A DNA stretch of 64,000 bases from Siphonodentalium dalli (lineage: Eukaryota; Mollusca; Scaphopoda; Gadilida; Siphonodentaliidae). A program made the position numbers and the translations under genes. The notes under the pieces are model-generated. The model did no database searches and had not been told where the DNA came from. It was given only the letters and a program-made list of their open reading frames with translations. Location: the NCBI GenBank assembly GCA_032622095.1, contig CP136063.1:27344987-27408986 (forward strand), written 5' to 3'. Below, in pieces: positions 40,702 through 52,506 of the stretch. How positions within the stretch are numbered: position 1 is the first letter of the stretch; every line of letters begins with the position of its first letter.

Positions 40702-42122
40702 TTAAGCTCTGTATTTTAGAGTAAAGGTGGCCATTTTGGAAGCCATCTTTTGTAATAGAGATAGCATAGGTATTACGCTATAAACGCTAATACATCCAGT
40801 TGTACGATATATGATCACAGCAAATGTGTACATTTTATCATGATATATTTTGAAGCTGACATTTCTGAATAGCCATATTGGACGCCATCTTGAAAATATA
40901 TATTGTTTTTTTTTGTGAAGACAAATTGTATGATAATTTGGCATATACTATACAAACTACAAACCTAAATGATGCATATGAGCCTTTGTAAAAATGCAAT
41001 ACATTTTTAAGCCCTGTATCTTGAAGTAAACGATGGCCATTTCGGCAGCCATCTTTTGTAATGGAGATAGCATAGGTATTACGCTATAAACGCTAATACA
41101 TCCAGTTGTACGATATATGATCACAGCAAATGTGTACATTTTATCAAGATATATTTTGAAGCTGACATTTCTGAATAGCCACATTGGACGCCATCTTGAA
41201 AATATATATTGTTTTTTTTTTTGTGATGACAAATTGTATGATAATTTAGCATATACTATACAAACTACAAACCTAAATGATGCATATGAGCCTTTGTAAA
41301 AATGCAATACATTTTTAAGCCCTGTATCTTGAAGTAAACGATGGCCATTTTGGAAGCCATCTTTTGTAATGGAGATAGCATAGGTATTACGCTACAAACG
41401 TTAATACATCCAGTTGTACGATATATGATCACAGCAAATGTGTACATTTTATCAAGATATATTTTGAAGCTGACATTTCTGAATAGCCATATTGGACGCC
41501 ATCTTGAAAATATATATATATTTTTTTTGTGATGACAAATTGTATGATAATTTAGCATATACTATACAAACTACAAACCTAAATGATGCATATGAGCCTT
41601 TGTAAAAATGCAATACATTTTTAAGCCCTGTATCTTGAAGTAAACGATGGCCATTTCGGCAGCCATCTTTTGTAATGGAGATAGCATAGGTATTACGCTA
41701 TAAACGCTAATACATCCAGTTGTACGATATATGATCACAGCAAATGTGTACATTTTATCAAGATATATTTTGAAGCTGACATTTCTGAATAGCCATATTG
41801 GACGCCATCTTGAAAATATATATTGGTTTTTTTTGTGATGACAAATTGTATGATAATTTAGCATATACTATACAAACTACAAACCTAAATGATGCATATG
41901 AGCCTTTGTAAAAATGCAATACATTTTTAAGCCCTGTATCTTGAAGTAAACGATGGCCATTTCGGCAGCCATCTTTTGTAATGGAGATAGCATAGGTATT
42001 ACGCTATAAACGTTAATACATCCAGTTGTACGATATATGATCACAGTAAATGTGTACATTTTATCAGGATATATTTTGAAGCTCACATTTCTGAATAGCC
42101 ATATTGGATGCCATCTTGAAAA
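40702..42122 (-). repeat. 306 bp tandem repeat, about 4.6 copies, right arm
   Basis: Mirror of 37,196-38,616. The copy-specific variants (for example GTGTGGC in one unit, GTTTGTAGCG in another) sit in the mirror-image units. So the tandem array was already five units long, with these variants, before the palindrome formed or was last homogenised. Confidence 0.93.
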
Positions 42123-43155
42123 CATATTTTTTGTATGATAATTTGGGGTATAATTTATATATTAGAAACATTGAATACATATGATGTTGTATATTGAAAT
42201 AGCCCTGCCAACAGATTTAGAGCATATATTCATATTTTTCCAGTGATAAGATGTATGATTTAACTATCCAAATTATAATGTGCGTTCAAATATGTTAGTA
42301 GGTAGATTTCCGTGACGATTTAAAAATGTGCAGATAATGAACGGGAACATGCATATAAAACACACATTAACCTATAGTCTAACGACATCGAGCAATTTCA
42401 GATGCAATGGTGTAACTAACAGAATTAGCTTAATATTATTGTTTGATTGATTCTGTGAGATAATTGCATACTATTTATAGGCATAGCATTGAAAGTATAT
42501 ATTAGTCGTGTGCACATACGCAGTTTATATTTGCTTTCATCGTATAAATCTGTACGATGAATGCGCGATAAATAATTATTCTAAATTTTCAAATTTCAAT
42601 GACTAATGAGTTTTAAGCGTGCGTGCAGATGCCAACACGGGCGTTATGCTGTATACAAAGGTAAATTAATCAGATATATAATGGCCATTCACTGCTTGTT
42701 GAAACTTAACGCTTGACACTTCACCCTGCATCAATTGTAAGTTTAAAAACGAACGACCGGGAATTGTTTCTGTCCGAGCATGTTTACATCTGATGCTAAA
42801 TTGCGTACGGATTAACCAGCATGTTTTTTTTCCAACTCATGTTGCCATTATGATTAAGAGCAGAATTATTTGCCATAATCAGTTAAGTGTTATCTTTATT
42901 TATTATGTAAACAAAACTGTTACAGTATTTATTTTTTCAAAAAAAAATAAAAAATTTGAATTGGAATGTTAATTTGTAGAAATTAGAGCGCATTTGCTAG
43001 ATAAATGTAAATATACTGTTACGATTTGCTTAGCCACAACGTGTAGACAAATAAGATTTTACATAAAAACAAATTGTAAAACTATGATTATTGTTTTTAG
43101 TTTGCATGTTTAAAGATAACTTTCCGTAGAATCTGAATTGCAACAATGTTAATTT
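42123..43155 (-). other. AT-rich sequence without identified features, right arm
   Basis: Mirror of 36,163-37,195. No gene or repeat was defined. Confidence 0.5.
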
Positions 43156-43200
43156 GGATACTGTAATATACTATCTAAAAGTAATAGTGTAACAGTATCC
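43156..43200. repeat. short imperfect hairpin, right arm
   Basis: Mirror of 36,118-36,162. The adjacent T-run (43,202-43,215) is one base shorter than the matching left-arm A-rich run, and the left run is interrupted by a T. Confidence 0.65.
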
Positions 43201-43222
43201 GTTTTTTTTTTTTTTAAATAAT

Positions 43223-43884
43223 TAAGAGTTGCATACAAACAGATAATAAACGCTCTTTATCGATAAATGTACAACCATATTTGAGTTAAATTATTAGCGC
43301 CCTGTTAAGAATTAAGATGTGAAGAAGACTTATTTATTAACAATTCTAGGGTAAAATTATTCCAATTTTTTTTGTTGCTGTGATATTGAAACACTTTTGG
43401 TATTGAAATTATAAAATGAAATCTTAGTGCCCTTTTAAGACATCTTGTTTATAAATAGTATGGATAAATTAAGAAAATAAATCTTAGTTTCATTTTAAGA
43501 TATCTGGGATGAACAAAGTATACTGTATCCAAATATTACGAGGGATTGAAAGAGTTGCATACAAGCAGAGAATAAACGCTCTTTAACGATAAATTTTCAA
43601 CCATATTTGAGTTAAATTATTAGCGCCCTTTTAAGAATTAAGATGTGAAGAAGACTTATTTATTAACAATTCTGAGGTAAAAATTATTAAAAAAAACAAA
43701 TTTTGCTGTAATATTGAAACACTTTTGGAGATTTAAATGAAATCTTAGTGCCCTTTTAAGACATCTTGTTTATAAATAGTATAAAATAATAAAATAAATC
43801 TTAGTGCCATTTTAAGACATCTGGTTTAAACAAAGTATACTGTGTGCAAATAAGAAAATAAATCTTAGTGTCACTTTAAGACAA
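43223..43884 (-). repeat. 317 bp tandem duplication with nested motif, right arm
   Basis: Mirror of 35,433-36,094; units at about 43,223-43,526 and 43,527-43,843. Confidence 0.82.
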
Positions 43885-44384
43885 CTGCTTCAAACTTCCT
43901 CAATATGTTTCGCTCCGATTAATATAGAAACTTTATATAATATATTGTTTTAAATTACATAGAATATATGTTGAACAAGATAATAATTAATTAAAAGTTA
44001 TCTGAAATCATAATATAATAAACTTATCTGACTATTGAATCCATGCTTTGATTTCCTATTTTAGCTGGCTTATATAGCATACATTGGAATGTTTACCGTA
44101 ACATACCTTAAATATGCAAATTTGACAGGTGTAGTATAAATTATTCGTTTTGTAAGGACGGGTCGTTAACGAATGAGTTCTTTGAAATATGATCCAAGCT
44201 AGGTAGCCTAGTTGAATAAATTAGTCGCCTTGTACAGATATATGTCGACATGAATTATATTATTCATGTGGTCGGATAAAATGGGAGGGTACATTATGAT
44301 AGGCATACGAGAACATTTAACAAGATAGCTCGACTGATTTGTTTGGGAGTATAGATAGCTTGAGTAAATTAATGTGTTACTGTA
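43885..44384 (-). other. AT-rich sequence without identified features, right arm
   Basis: Mirror of 34,933-35,432. It carries the arm mismatch at 44,201 (paired with 35,116). Confidence 0.5.
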
Positions 44385-44804
44385 TATAACTAGAGCTCGA
44401 CATGAATTCTCGACGAATGATATTAGATTATTCGACTTGGGTCGTATGACATCATTTTGATGGGACCTAAAGATAGAATGAATGTTTTTTTATATAAACA
44501 GATACATTCGGATAGGTAAAATTGAGACAGTATTATACTTCGATAGATTATCTGTTCTTTGATGAGTAAGTAAGTCTTGTTATGTTAAACAGAGTCGGAC
44601 ATGAATTCTCGACGAAGACCTCATCATGTTTTGTGATATATGTTGGTAGATTATTCGACTTAAAGAAAGATTCCTCGAATGACATCATTTGCTTGGGACT
44701 AAAGATAGAATGTTTTTTCCTTATATAAACAGATACATTCGCATAGGTAAAAATTGAGAGAGAATTGTACTTTGATAGATCTGTTCTTTAGTAGGCAAGT
44801 AAGT
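44385..44804 (-). repeat. 229 bp tandem duplication, right arm
   Basis: Mirror of 34,513-34,932; copies at about 44,385-44,575 and 44,576-44,804. Confidence 0.82.
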
Positions 44805-45356
44805 TTTATTTAATTTTCATATTTTTTTTACATATAAAGTTTGTGCTTGAATTTTTTTGACTATGATTATAATATTTTTATATTTTTTTTTATTAAAGAC
44901 AAAACATTTATTGTGTTTTACGATTATTGTGGGAATGAAAAAGGACTTTTGATACTTGCTAGCCAAAACAGATAAAGATTTTTTTGTTGTTAAATTGTTT
45001 CCGTTAACATTGAAATTGTTTTTTTTAAATTTGGCTTTGAATTGAGATATTTGATTTTCATATTTTGATGTATTTTTAAGCATTATAACATATAACTTCA
45101 ATTTTGTTGACGAAAAAGTAACTTAAATTGTGTTTTATCGTGCTTTTACATTTAATATTTCATTAAAAGAGAGATTTTTTTAATTTTTCTGAAATATTGA
45201 ATTTGTGTTGGAATTGAAATACGTTGTCTTGATATAAACCGAAAATAGTTACTATTTGTTCCAGTTTTCTTTCGTAAAATACTATAGATTATGAATTAAC
45301 GTTGGTGTGATATAAATAACTAATTATTCACAATTTAACATGCTTGATACACATAT
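44805..45356 (-). other. A-rich segment with uninterpreted open frame, right arm
   Basis: Mirror of 33,961-34,512. The matching frame lies at 44,817-45,083 on the minus strand from its first ATG. It is not called a gene, for the reasons given for the left copy. Confidence 0.4.
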
Positions 45357-45617
45357 TTTTATATATTCCAACATAAGTTGATTGATTTGAATATATTTCC
45401 ATCATTCATAATGTTTAAAGGAACCGATAATGGTTATACATTTCGATTTCTATCACTATGGAATGGTGTTTTTGAAATGTGTTGCCTATTAATCTACAGA
45501 AGAACGTTCCTAAAAAAAGTTCAATGTGTTTAGACTTGTGGTTTTTACATGCATAGGTTTATTCGCTAACGAATATATCATTGTATCATTCATTAACATA
45601 TATCAATCGTTTAACAT
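45357..45617 (-). repeat. diverged internal duplication, inner copy (right arm)
   Basis: Mirror of 33,700-33,960. Confidence 0.55.
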
Positions 45618-45646
45618 CTATATTGAACTTAATAAAACAGATTATT

Positions 45647-46016
45647 CAATTCACAGGGGAGCTAACTCTTTTCTTTATATTCCAATTAATATTTGTAGAT
45701 TTAGTTTACAACTCTGATATTTTTGATTAACCTAGAAATAGTTTGCCTGAGTATAACCCATAGCCTAGAAGTAGTAATTTTATGACCAACCTAGAAATAA
45801 TTAGTCTGACTTAAAATATTGATACATTTGGATACTGTTACAATTCACAGGGGAGCTAACTCTTTTCTCTATATTCCAATTAATATTTGTAGATTTAGTT
45901 TACCACTCTGATATTTTTGATTAACCTAGAAATAGTTTGCCTGAGTATAACCCATAGACTAGAAGTAGTAATTTTATGACCAACCTAGAAATAATTAGTC
46001 TGACTTTAAATATTGA
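45647..46016 (-). repeat. 194 bp tandem duplication, right arm
   Basis: Mirror of 33,301-33,670; copies at 45,647-45,822 and 45,823-46,016. Confidence 0.88.
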
Positions 46017-46061
46017 TACTGTTTTGCCAGAAGATATTTCGACGGGGAGACCAGACTGTCC

Positions 46062-46397
46062 ATATCTTAACAAAAGATTGATTTGATTATGTTTTTTGAT
46101 ATCTGTTTGTATACTAAAATTTATTTATACCATTTATATTCATTACATGAACTAAAGTGTTGGGTTCCACATTTAGATTTCTACGAGACTCTGTAATATC
46201 GAGTTTTATGAGATCGAATAGTGTTACCTATAAATCTACAATAAAGAAGAAACAGTTCCGACACTAACAAATATTCCATGTGTTTTAGCCTTGTGGTTTT
46301 TTACATACACGAGGTTATTCACTAGCGAATAATTCATCTCATTATTTTACTAATCTATCATAACTAACCTATATATCAATACATGTATTCAATCGTG
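46062..46397 (-). repeat. diverged internal duplication, outer copy (right arm)
   Basis: Mirror of 32,920-33,255. It holds two of the arm mismatches, at 46,098 and 46,118. Confidence 0.6.
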
Positions 46398-46427
46398 CGT
46401 ACTAATTCCTTCAAATAGTTACTAGTT

Positions 46428-46554
46428 AGCCTGACTATATCATCTGCCTAGAAATAGTTTGCTTACTATACCATCTGCCTAGAAATAGTTTGCTTACTAT
46501 TACCATCTGCCTAGAAATAGTTTGCTTACTATAACCATCTGCCTAGAAATAGTT
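46428..46554 (-). repeat. subterminal 31-32 bp tandem repeats, right end
   Basis: Four copies of CCATCTGCCTAGAAATAGTT, the reverse complement of the left-end unit, stopping 66 bases from the element end. The same copy-to-copy differences (TTATAG, TAATAG, TATAG, ATATAG) are mirrored. Confidence 0.88.
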
Positions 46555-46620
46555 TTTAATAAGTCTTACTATAACTCTCCTTCTATCAAGTATACGGAAA
46601 GATTACTCCTATACACTACT

Positions 46621-46626
46621 AACATC
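46621..46626. repeat. target-site duplication, right copy (AACATC)
   Basis: Follows the terminal CACTACT of the element and continues directly into GATATTTAACCTGGAG of a normal monomer, completing the monomer interrupted at 32,696. Confidence 0.88.
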
Positions 46627-46755
46627 GATATTTAACCTGGAGTTCTCATGACGGGCAATGATTATCTGTTCTGGAGACCATAATTAAACATTGATATTTT
46701 ACCTGGAGTTCTCATGACGGGCAATGAGTATCTGTTCTGGAGACCATAATTAAAG

Positions 46756-48452
46756 ATCGATATTTAACCTGGAGTTCTCATGACGGGCAATGAGTATCTG
46801 TTCTGGAGACCATAATTAAAGATCGATATTTAACCTGGAGTTCTCATGACGGGCAATGAGTATCTGTTCTGGAGACCATAATTAAAGATCGATATGTTAC
46901 CTTGAGTTATTCATAACGGGCAGTGATTATCTGTTCTGGAGACCATAATTAAAGATCGATATTTAACCTTGAGTTATTCATAACGGGCAATGATTATCTG
47001 TTCTGGAGACCATAATTAAACATCGATATTTATCCTGAAATTATTCATAACGGTCACTGATTATCTGTTCTGGAGACCATAATTAAACATCGATATTTAT
47101 CCTTGAGTTATTCATGACGGGCACTGATTATCTGTTCTGGAGACCATAATTAAATATCGATATTTAACCTGGAGTTCTCATGACGGGCAATGAGTATCTG
47201 TTCTGGAGACCATAATTAAAGACTGATATGTTACCTTGAGTTATTCATAACGGTCAATGCTTATCTGTTCTGGAGACCATAATTAAAGATCGATATTTAA
47301 CCTGGAGTTCTCATGACGGGCAATGATTATCTGTTCTGGAGGCCGTAATTAAAGATTGATATTTAACCTGGAGTTATTCATAACTACATATTTAACCTGG
47401 TGTTCTCATAACGGGCACTGATTATCTGTTCTGGAGACCATAACTATATATCGATATTTAATCTGGAGTTATTCATGACGGGCACTGATTATCTGTTCTG
47501 GGGGACCATAATTAAACATCGATATTTAACCTTGAGTTATTCATGACGGGCACTGATTATCTGTTCTGGAGACCATAATTAAACATATATATTTAACCTG
47601 GAGTTCTCATGACCGGCAATGAGTATCTGTTCTGGAGACCATAATTAAAGACTGATATGTTACCTTGAGTTATTCATAACGGTCAATGCTTATCTGTTCT
47701 GGAGACCATAATTAAAGATCGATATTTAACCTTGAGTTATTCATAACGGGCAATGATTATCTGTTCTGGAGACTATAAATAAACATCAATTATTATCCTG
47801 GAATTATTCATAACGGTCACTGATTATCTGTTCTGGAGACCATAATTAAGGATCGATATTTAACTTGGTGTTCTCATGATGGTCACTGATTATCTGTTCT
47901 GGAGACCATAATTAAAGATCGACATTTATCCTGGAATTATTCATAACGGTCACTGATTATCTGTTCTGGAGACCGTAATTAAAGATCGATATTTAGCCTG
48001 GAGTTATTCATGATGACCACTGATCATCTGTTCTGGATACCTTAATTAAACATCGATATGTAACCTGGAGTGCTCATGACGGGCAATGATTATCTGTTCT
48101 GGAGACCGTAATTAAAGATCGATATTTAATCTGGAGTTATTCATGACGAGCAATGATTATCTGTCCTTGAGACCACAAATAAACATCGATATTTAACCTG
48201 GAGCTATTCATGACGAGCACTGATTATCTGTTCTGGAGACCACAATTAAACATCGATATTTAAGCTGGAGTTCTTCATGGCGGGCAATGATTATCTGCTC
48301 TGGATACCACAATTAAACATCGATATTTAACCTTGAGTTATTCATGACGAGCACTGATTATCTGTTGTGTAGACCATAATTAAACATCGATATTTAACCT
48401 TGAGTTATTCATGACGGGCACTGATTATCCGTTCTGGATACCATAATTAAAC
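46756..48452 (+). repeat. 1,697 bp higher-order satellite repeat, copy 1
   Basis: A block of about 25 monomers that repeats directly at 48,453-50,149. Markers at exact offset 1,697: AACTACATATT (47,382 and 49,079) and the five-G run in CTGTTCTGGGGGACC (47,500 and 49,197). The phase of the boundary is arbitrary. A related single copy lies at 28.9-30.4 kb with four Gs in place of five. Confidence 0.88.
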
Positions 48453-50149
48453 ATCGATATTTAACCTGGAGTTCTCATGACGGGCAATGAGTATCTGTTC
48501 TGGAGACCATAATTAAAGATCGATATTTAACCTGGAGTTCTCATGACGGGCAATGAGTATCTGTTCTGGAGACCATAATTAAAGATCGATATGTTACCTT
48601 GAGTTATTCATAACGGGCAGTGATTATCTGTTCTGGAGACCATAATTAAAGATCGATATTTAACCTTGAGTTATTCATAACGGGCAATGATTATCTGTTC
48701 TGGAGACCATAATTAAACATCGATATTTATCCTGAAATTATTCATAACGGTCACTGATTATCTGTTCTGGAGACCATAATTAAACATCGATATTTATCCT
48801 TGAGTTATTCATGACGGGCACTGATTATCTGTTCTGGAGACCATAATTAAATATCGATATTTAACCTGGAGTTCTCATGACGGGCAATGAGTATCTGTTC
48901 TGGAGACCATAATTAAAGACTGATATGTTACCTTGAGTTATTCATAACGGTCAATGCTTATCTGTTCTGGAGACCATAATTAAAGATCGATATTTAACCT
49001 GGAGTTCTCATGACGGGCAATGATTATCTGTTCTGGAGGCCGTAATTAAAGATTGATATTTAACCTGGAGTTATTCATAACTACATATTTAACCTGGTGT
49101 TCTCATAACGGGCACTGATTATCTGTTCTGGAGACCATAACTATATATCGATATTTAATCTGGAGTTATTCATGACGGGCACTGATTATCTGTTCTGGGG
49201 GACCATAATTAAACATCGATATTTAACCTTGAGTTATTCATGACGGGCACTGATTATCTGTTCTGGAGACCATAATTAAACATATATATTTAACCTGGAG
49301 TTCTCATGACCGGCAATGAGTATCTGTTCTGGAGACCATAATTAAAGACTGATATGTTACCTTGAGTTATTCATAACGGTCAATGCTTATCTGTTCTGGA
49401 GACCATAATTAAAGATCGATATTTAACCTTGAGTTATTCATAACGGGCAATGATTATCTGTTCTGGAGACTATAAATAAACATCAATTATTATCCTGGAA
49501 TTATTCATAACGGTCACTGATTATCTGTTCTGGAGACCATAATTAAGGATCGATATTTAACTTGGTGTTCTCATGATGGTCACTGATTATCTGTTCTGGA
49601 GACCATAATTAAAGATCGACATTTATCCTGGAATTATTCATAACGGTCACTGATTATCTGTTCTGGAGACCGTAATTAAAGATCGATATTTAGCCTGGAG
49701 TTATTCATGATGACCACTGATCATCTGTTCTGGATACCTTAATTAAACATCGATATGTAACCTGGAGTGCTCATGACGGGCAATGATTATCTGTTCTGGA
49801 GACCGTAATTAAAGATCGATATTTAATCTGGAGTTATTCATGACGAGCAATGATTATCTGTCCTTGAGACCACAAATAAACATCGATATTTAACCTGGAG
49901 CTATTCATGACGAGCACTGATTATCTGTTCTGGAGACCACAATTAAACATCGATATTTAAGCTGGAGTTCTTCATGGCGGGCAATGATTATCTGCTCTGG
50001 ATACCACAATTAAACATCGATATTTAACCTTGAGTTATTCATGACGAGCACTGATTATCTGTTGTGTAGACCATAATTAAACATCGATATTTAACCTTGA
50101 GTTATTCATGACGGGCACTGATTATCCGTTCTGGATACCATAATTAAAC
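48453..50149 (+). repeat. 1,697 bp higher-order satellite repeat, copy 2
   Basis: Second copy, nearly identical to 46,756-48,452. After it the order changes to the AACGAGTAGCTG block. Its end overlaps the start of the 2,907 bp higher-order repeat, so the two amplifications share sequence. Confidence 0.88.
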
Positions 50150-52506
50150 ATCGATATTTAACCTGGAGTTCTCATGACGGGCAACGAGTAGCTGTTCTGG
50201 AGACCATAATTAAAGATCGATATGTTACCTTGAGTTATTTATAACGGGCAGTGATTATCTGTTCTGGAGACCATAATTAAAGATCGATATTTAACCTTGA
50301 GTTATTCATAACGGGCAATGATTATCTGTTCTGGAGACCATAATTAAACATCGATATTTATCCTGAAATTATTCATAACGGTCACTGATTATATGTGCTG
50401 GAGACCATAATTAAGGATCGATATTTAACCTGGAGTTCTCATGCCGGGCACTGATTATGTGTTCTGGAGTCCGTAAATAAAGATTTATATTTAACCTGGT
50501 TTCTCATGACGGGCACTGATTAATTAAACATCGATATTTAACCTTGAGTTATTCATGACGGGCACTGATTATCCGTTCTGGATACCATAATTAAACATCG
50601 ATATTTAACCTGGAGTTCTCATGACGGGCAACGAGTAGCTGTTCTGGAGACCATAATTAAAGATCGATATGTTACCTTGAGTTATTCATAACGGGCAGTG
50701 ATTATCTGTTCTGGAGACCATAATTAAAGATCGATATTTAACCTTGAGTTATTCATAACGGGCAATGATTATCTGTTCTGGAGACCATAACTAAATATCG
50801 ATATTTAACCTGGAGTTATTCATGATGGGCACTGATTATCTGTTCTGGAAACCATGACCAAACATCGATATTTAACCTGAAGTTCTCATGACGGAAACTG
50901 ATTATCTGTTCTGGAGACCGTAATTAAAGATTGATATTTAACCTGGAGTTCTCATGACGGGCAGTGATTATCTGTTCTGGAGATCATAATTAAACATCGA
51001 TATTTAACCTGGAGTTATTCATGACGAGCAATGATGATCTGTCCTGGAGACCATAATTAAAAGTCGGTATTTAACCTGGAGTCATTCATGACGGGCACTG
51101 ATTATCTGTTCTGGACTCCATAATTAAACATCGATATTTATCCTTGAGTTATTCAAAACGTGCAATGATTATCTGTTCTGGAGACAATAATTAATGATCG
51201 ATATTTAACCTTGAGTTATTCAAAACGGGCAATGATTATCTGTTCTGGAGACCGTAATTAAATATCGATATATATCCTGGAGTTATTCATGACGGGCACT
51301 GATTATCTGTTCAGGAGACCATAATTAAACATCGATATTTAACCTGGAGTTATTAATTACGGCCAATGTTTATTTGTTCTGGAGACCATAATTAAAGGTC
51401 GATATTTAACCTCGAGTTATTCAAAACGGGCAATGATTATATGTTCTGGAGACATTAACTGAATATCGATAGTTAACCAGGAGTTATTCATGACGGGCAC
51501 TGATTATCAGTTCAGGAGACCATAATTAAACATCGATATTTAACCTGGAGTTCCTCTTGACGAGCACTTTATTATCTGTTCTGGAGACCACAATTAAACA
51601 TCGATATTTAACCTGGAGTTCTCATGACGGGCAATGAGTATCTGTTCTGGAGACCATAAATAAATATCGTTATTTAACCTGGAGTTATTCATGACGACCA
51701 CTGATTATCTGTTCTGGAGACCATAATTAAACATATATATTTAACCTGGAGTTCTCATGACGGGCAATGATTATCTGTTCTGGAGACCATAATTAAAGAT
51801 CGATATTTAACCTTCAGTTATTCAAAACGGGCAATGATTATCTGTTCTGGAGACGATAATTAAACATCGATATTTAACCTGGAGTTCTCATGACGGGCAA
51901 TGATTATCTGTTCTGGAGACCATAATTAAAGATCGATATTTAACCTGGAGTTATTCATGACGACCACTGATTATCTGTTCTGGAGACCATAATTAAACAT
52001 ATATATTTAACCTGGAGTTAACCTGATTATCTGTTCTGGAGACCATAATTAAAGATCGATATTTAACCTGGAGTTATTCATGACGAGCACTGATTATCTA
52101 TTCTGGAGACCACAATTAAACATCGATATATAAGCTGGAGTTCTTCATGGCGGGCAAAGATTATCTGCTCTGGTGACCACAATTAAACATCGATATTTAA
52201 CCTTGAGTTATTCATGACGAGCACTGATTATCTGTTGTGTAGACCATAATTAAACATCGATATTTAACCTTGAGTTATTCATGACGGGCACTGATTATCC
52301 GTTCTGGATACCATAATTAAACATCGATATTTAACCTGGAGTTCTCATGACGGGCAGTGAGTATCTGTTCTGGAGGCCATAATTAAAGATCGATATGTTA
52401 CCTTGAGTTATTCATAACGGGCAATGATTATCAGTTCTGGATACCATAATTAAACATCGATATTTAACCTGGAGTTCTCATGACGGGCAATGATTATCTG
52501 TTCTGG
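49600..52506 (+). repeat. 2,907 bp higher-order satellite repeat, copy 1
   Basis: Markers at exact offset 2,907 from copy 2: GACATTTATCCTGG (49,618 and 52,525), AACGAGTAGCTG (50,183 and 53,090; 50,630 and 53,537), TAATTACGGCCAATG (51,354 and 54,261). The block contains an internal 447 bp spacing between two AACGAGTAG units and the truncated monomer CACTGATTAATTAAACATCG at about 50,515. The same block, without the duplication, abuts the left side of the transposon. Confidence 0.88.

Larger units (their letters stand above)
32697..46620. mobile_element. 13.9 kb giant fold-back (palindromic) transposon
   Basis: A single insertion into the satellite. It begins AGTAGTGTATAGGAGTAATC and ends with the reverse complement of that string. 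The whole element folds on itself: coordinates of matching bases on the two arms sum to 79,317-79,319 along its full length, so only two single-base indels displace the arms. It is flanked by AACATC on both sides, and the satellite has the same orientation left and right, as expected for a transposition rather than an inversion breakpoint. The element is AT-rich and lacks any recognisable transposase, integrase, polymerase or reverse transcriptase frame. The longest open frames (76-116 codons) look like chance or repeat-borne frames. I infer a non-autonomous DNA transposon mobilised in trans. A 6 bp duplication and AG...CT ends are compatible with Maverick/Polinton. Dada-type elements (6-7 bp duplications) are an alternative. 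Class III fold-back elements are similar in form but are usually described with 7-9 bp duplications. Confidence 0.85.
39666..46620 (-). repeat. right arm of the giant inverted repeat
   Basis: Reverse complement of 32,697-39,653 with very few differences. All modules of the left arm appear in reverse order. Confidence 0.95.

Noticed and set aside
32697-46620. LTR retrotransposon or retroviral insertion
   Set aside because: The terminal repeats are inverted, not direct; the ends are AG...CT rather than TG...CA, and no reverse-transcriptase or gag-like frame is present.
32697-46620. Helitron or LINE/SINE insertion
   Set aside because: The full-length inverted repeat, fixed 6 bp duplication and absence of a 3' poly-A tail do not fit these classes.
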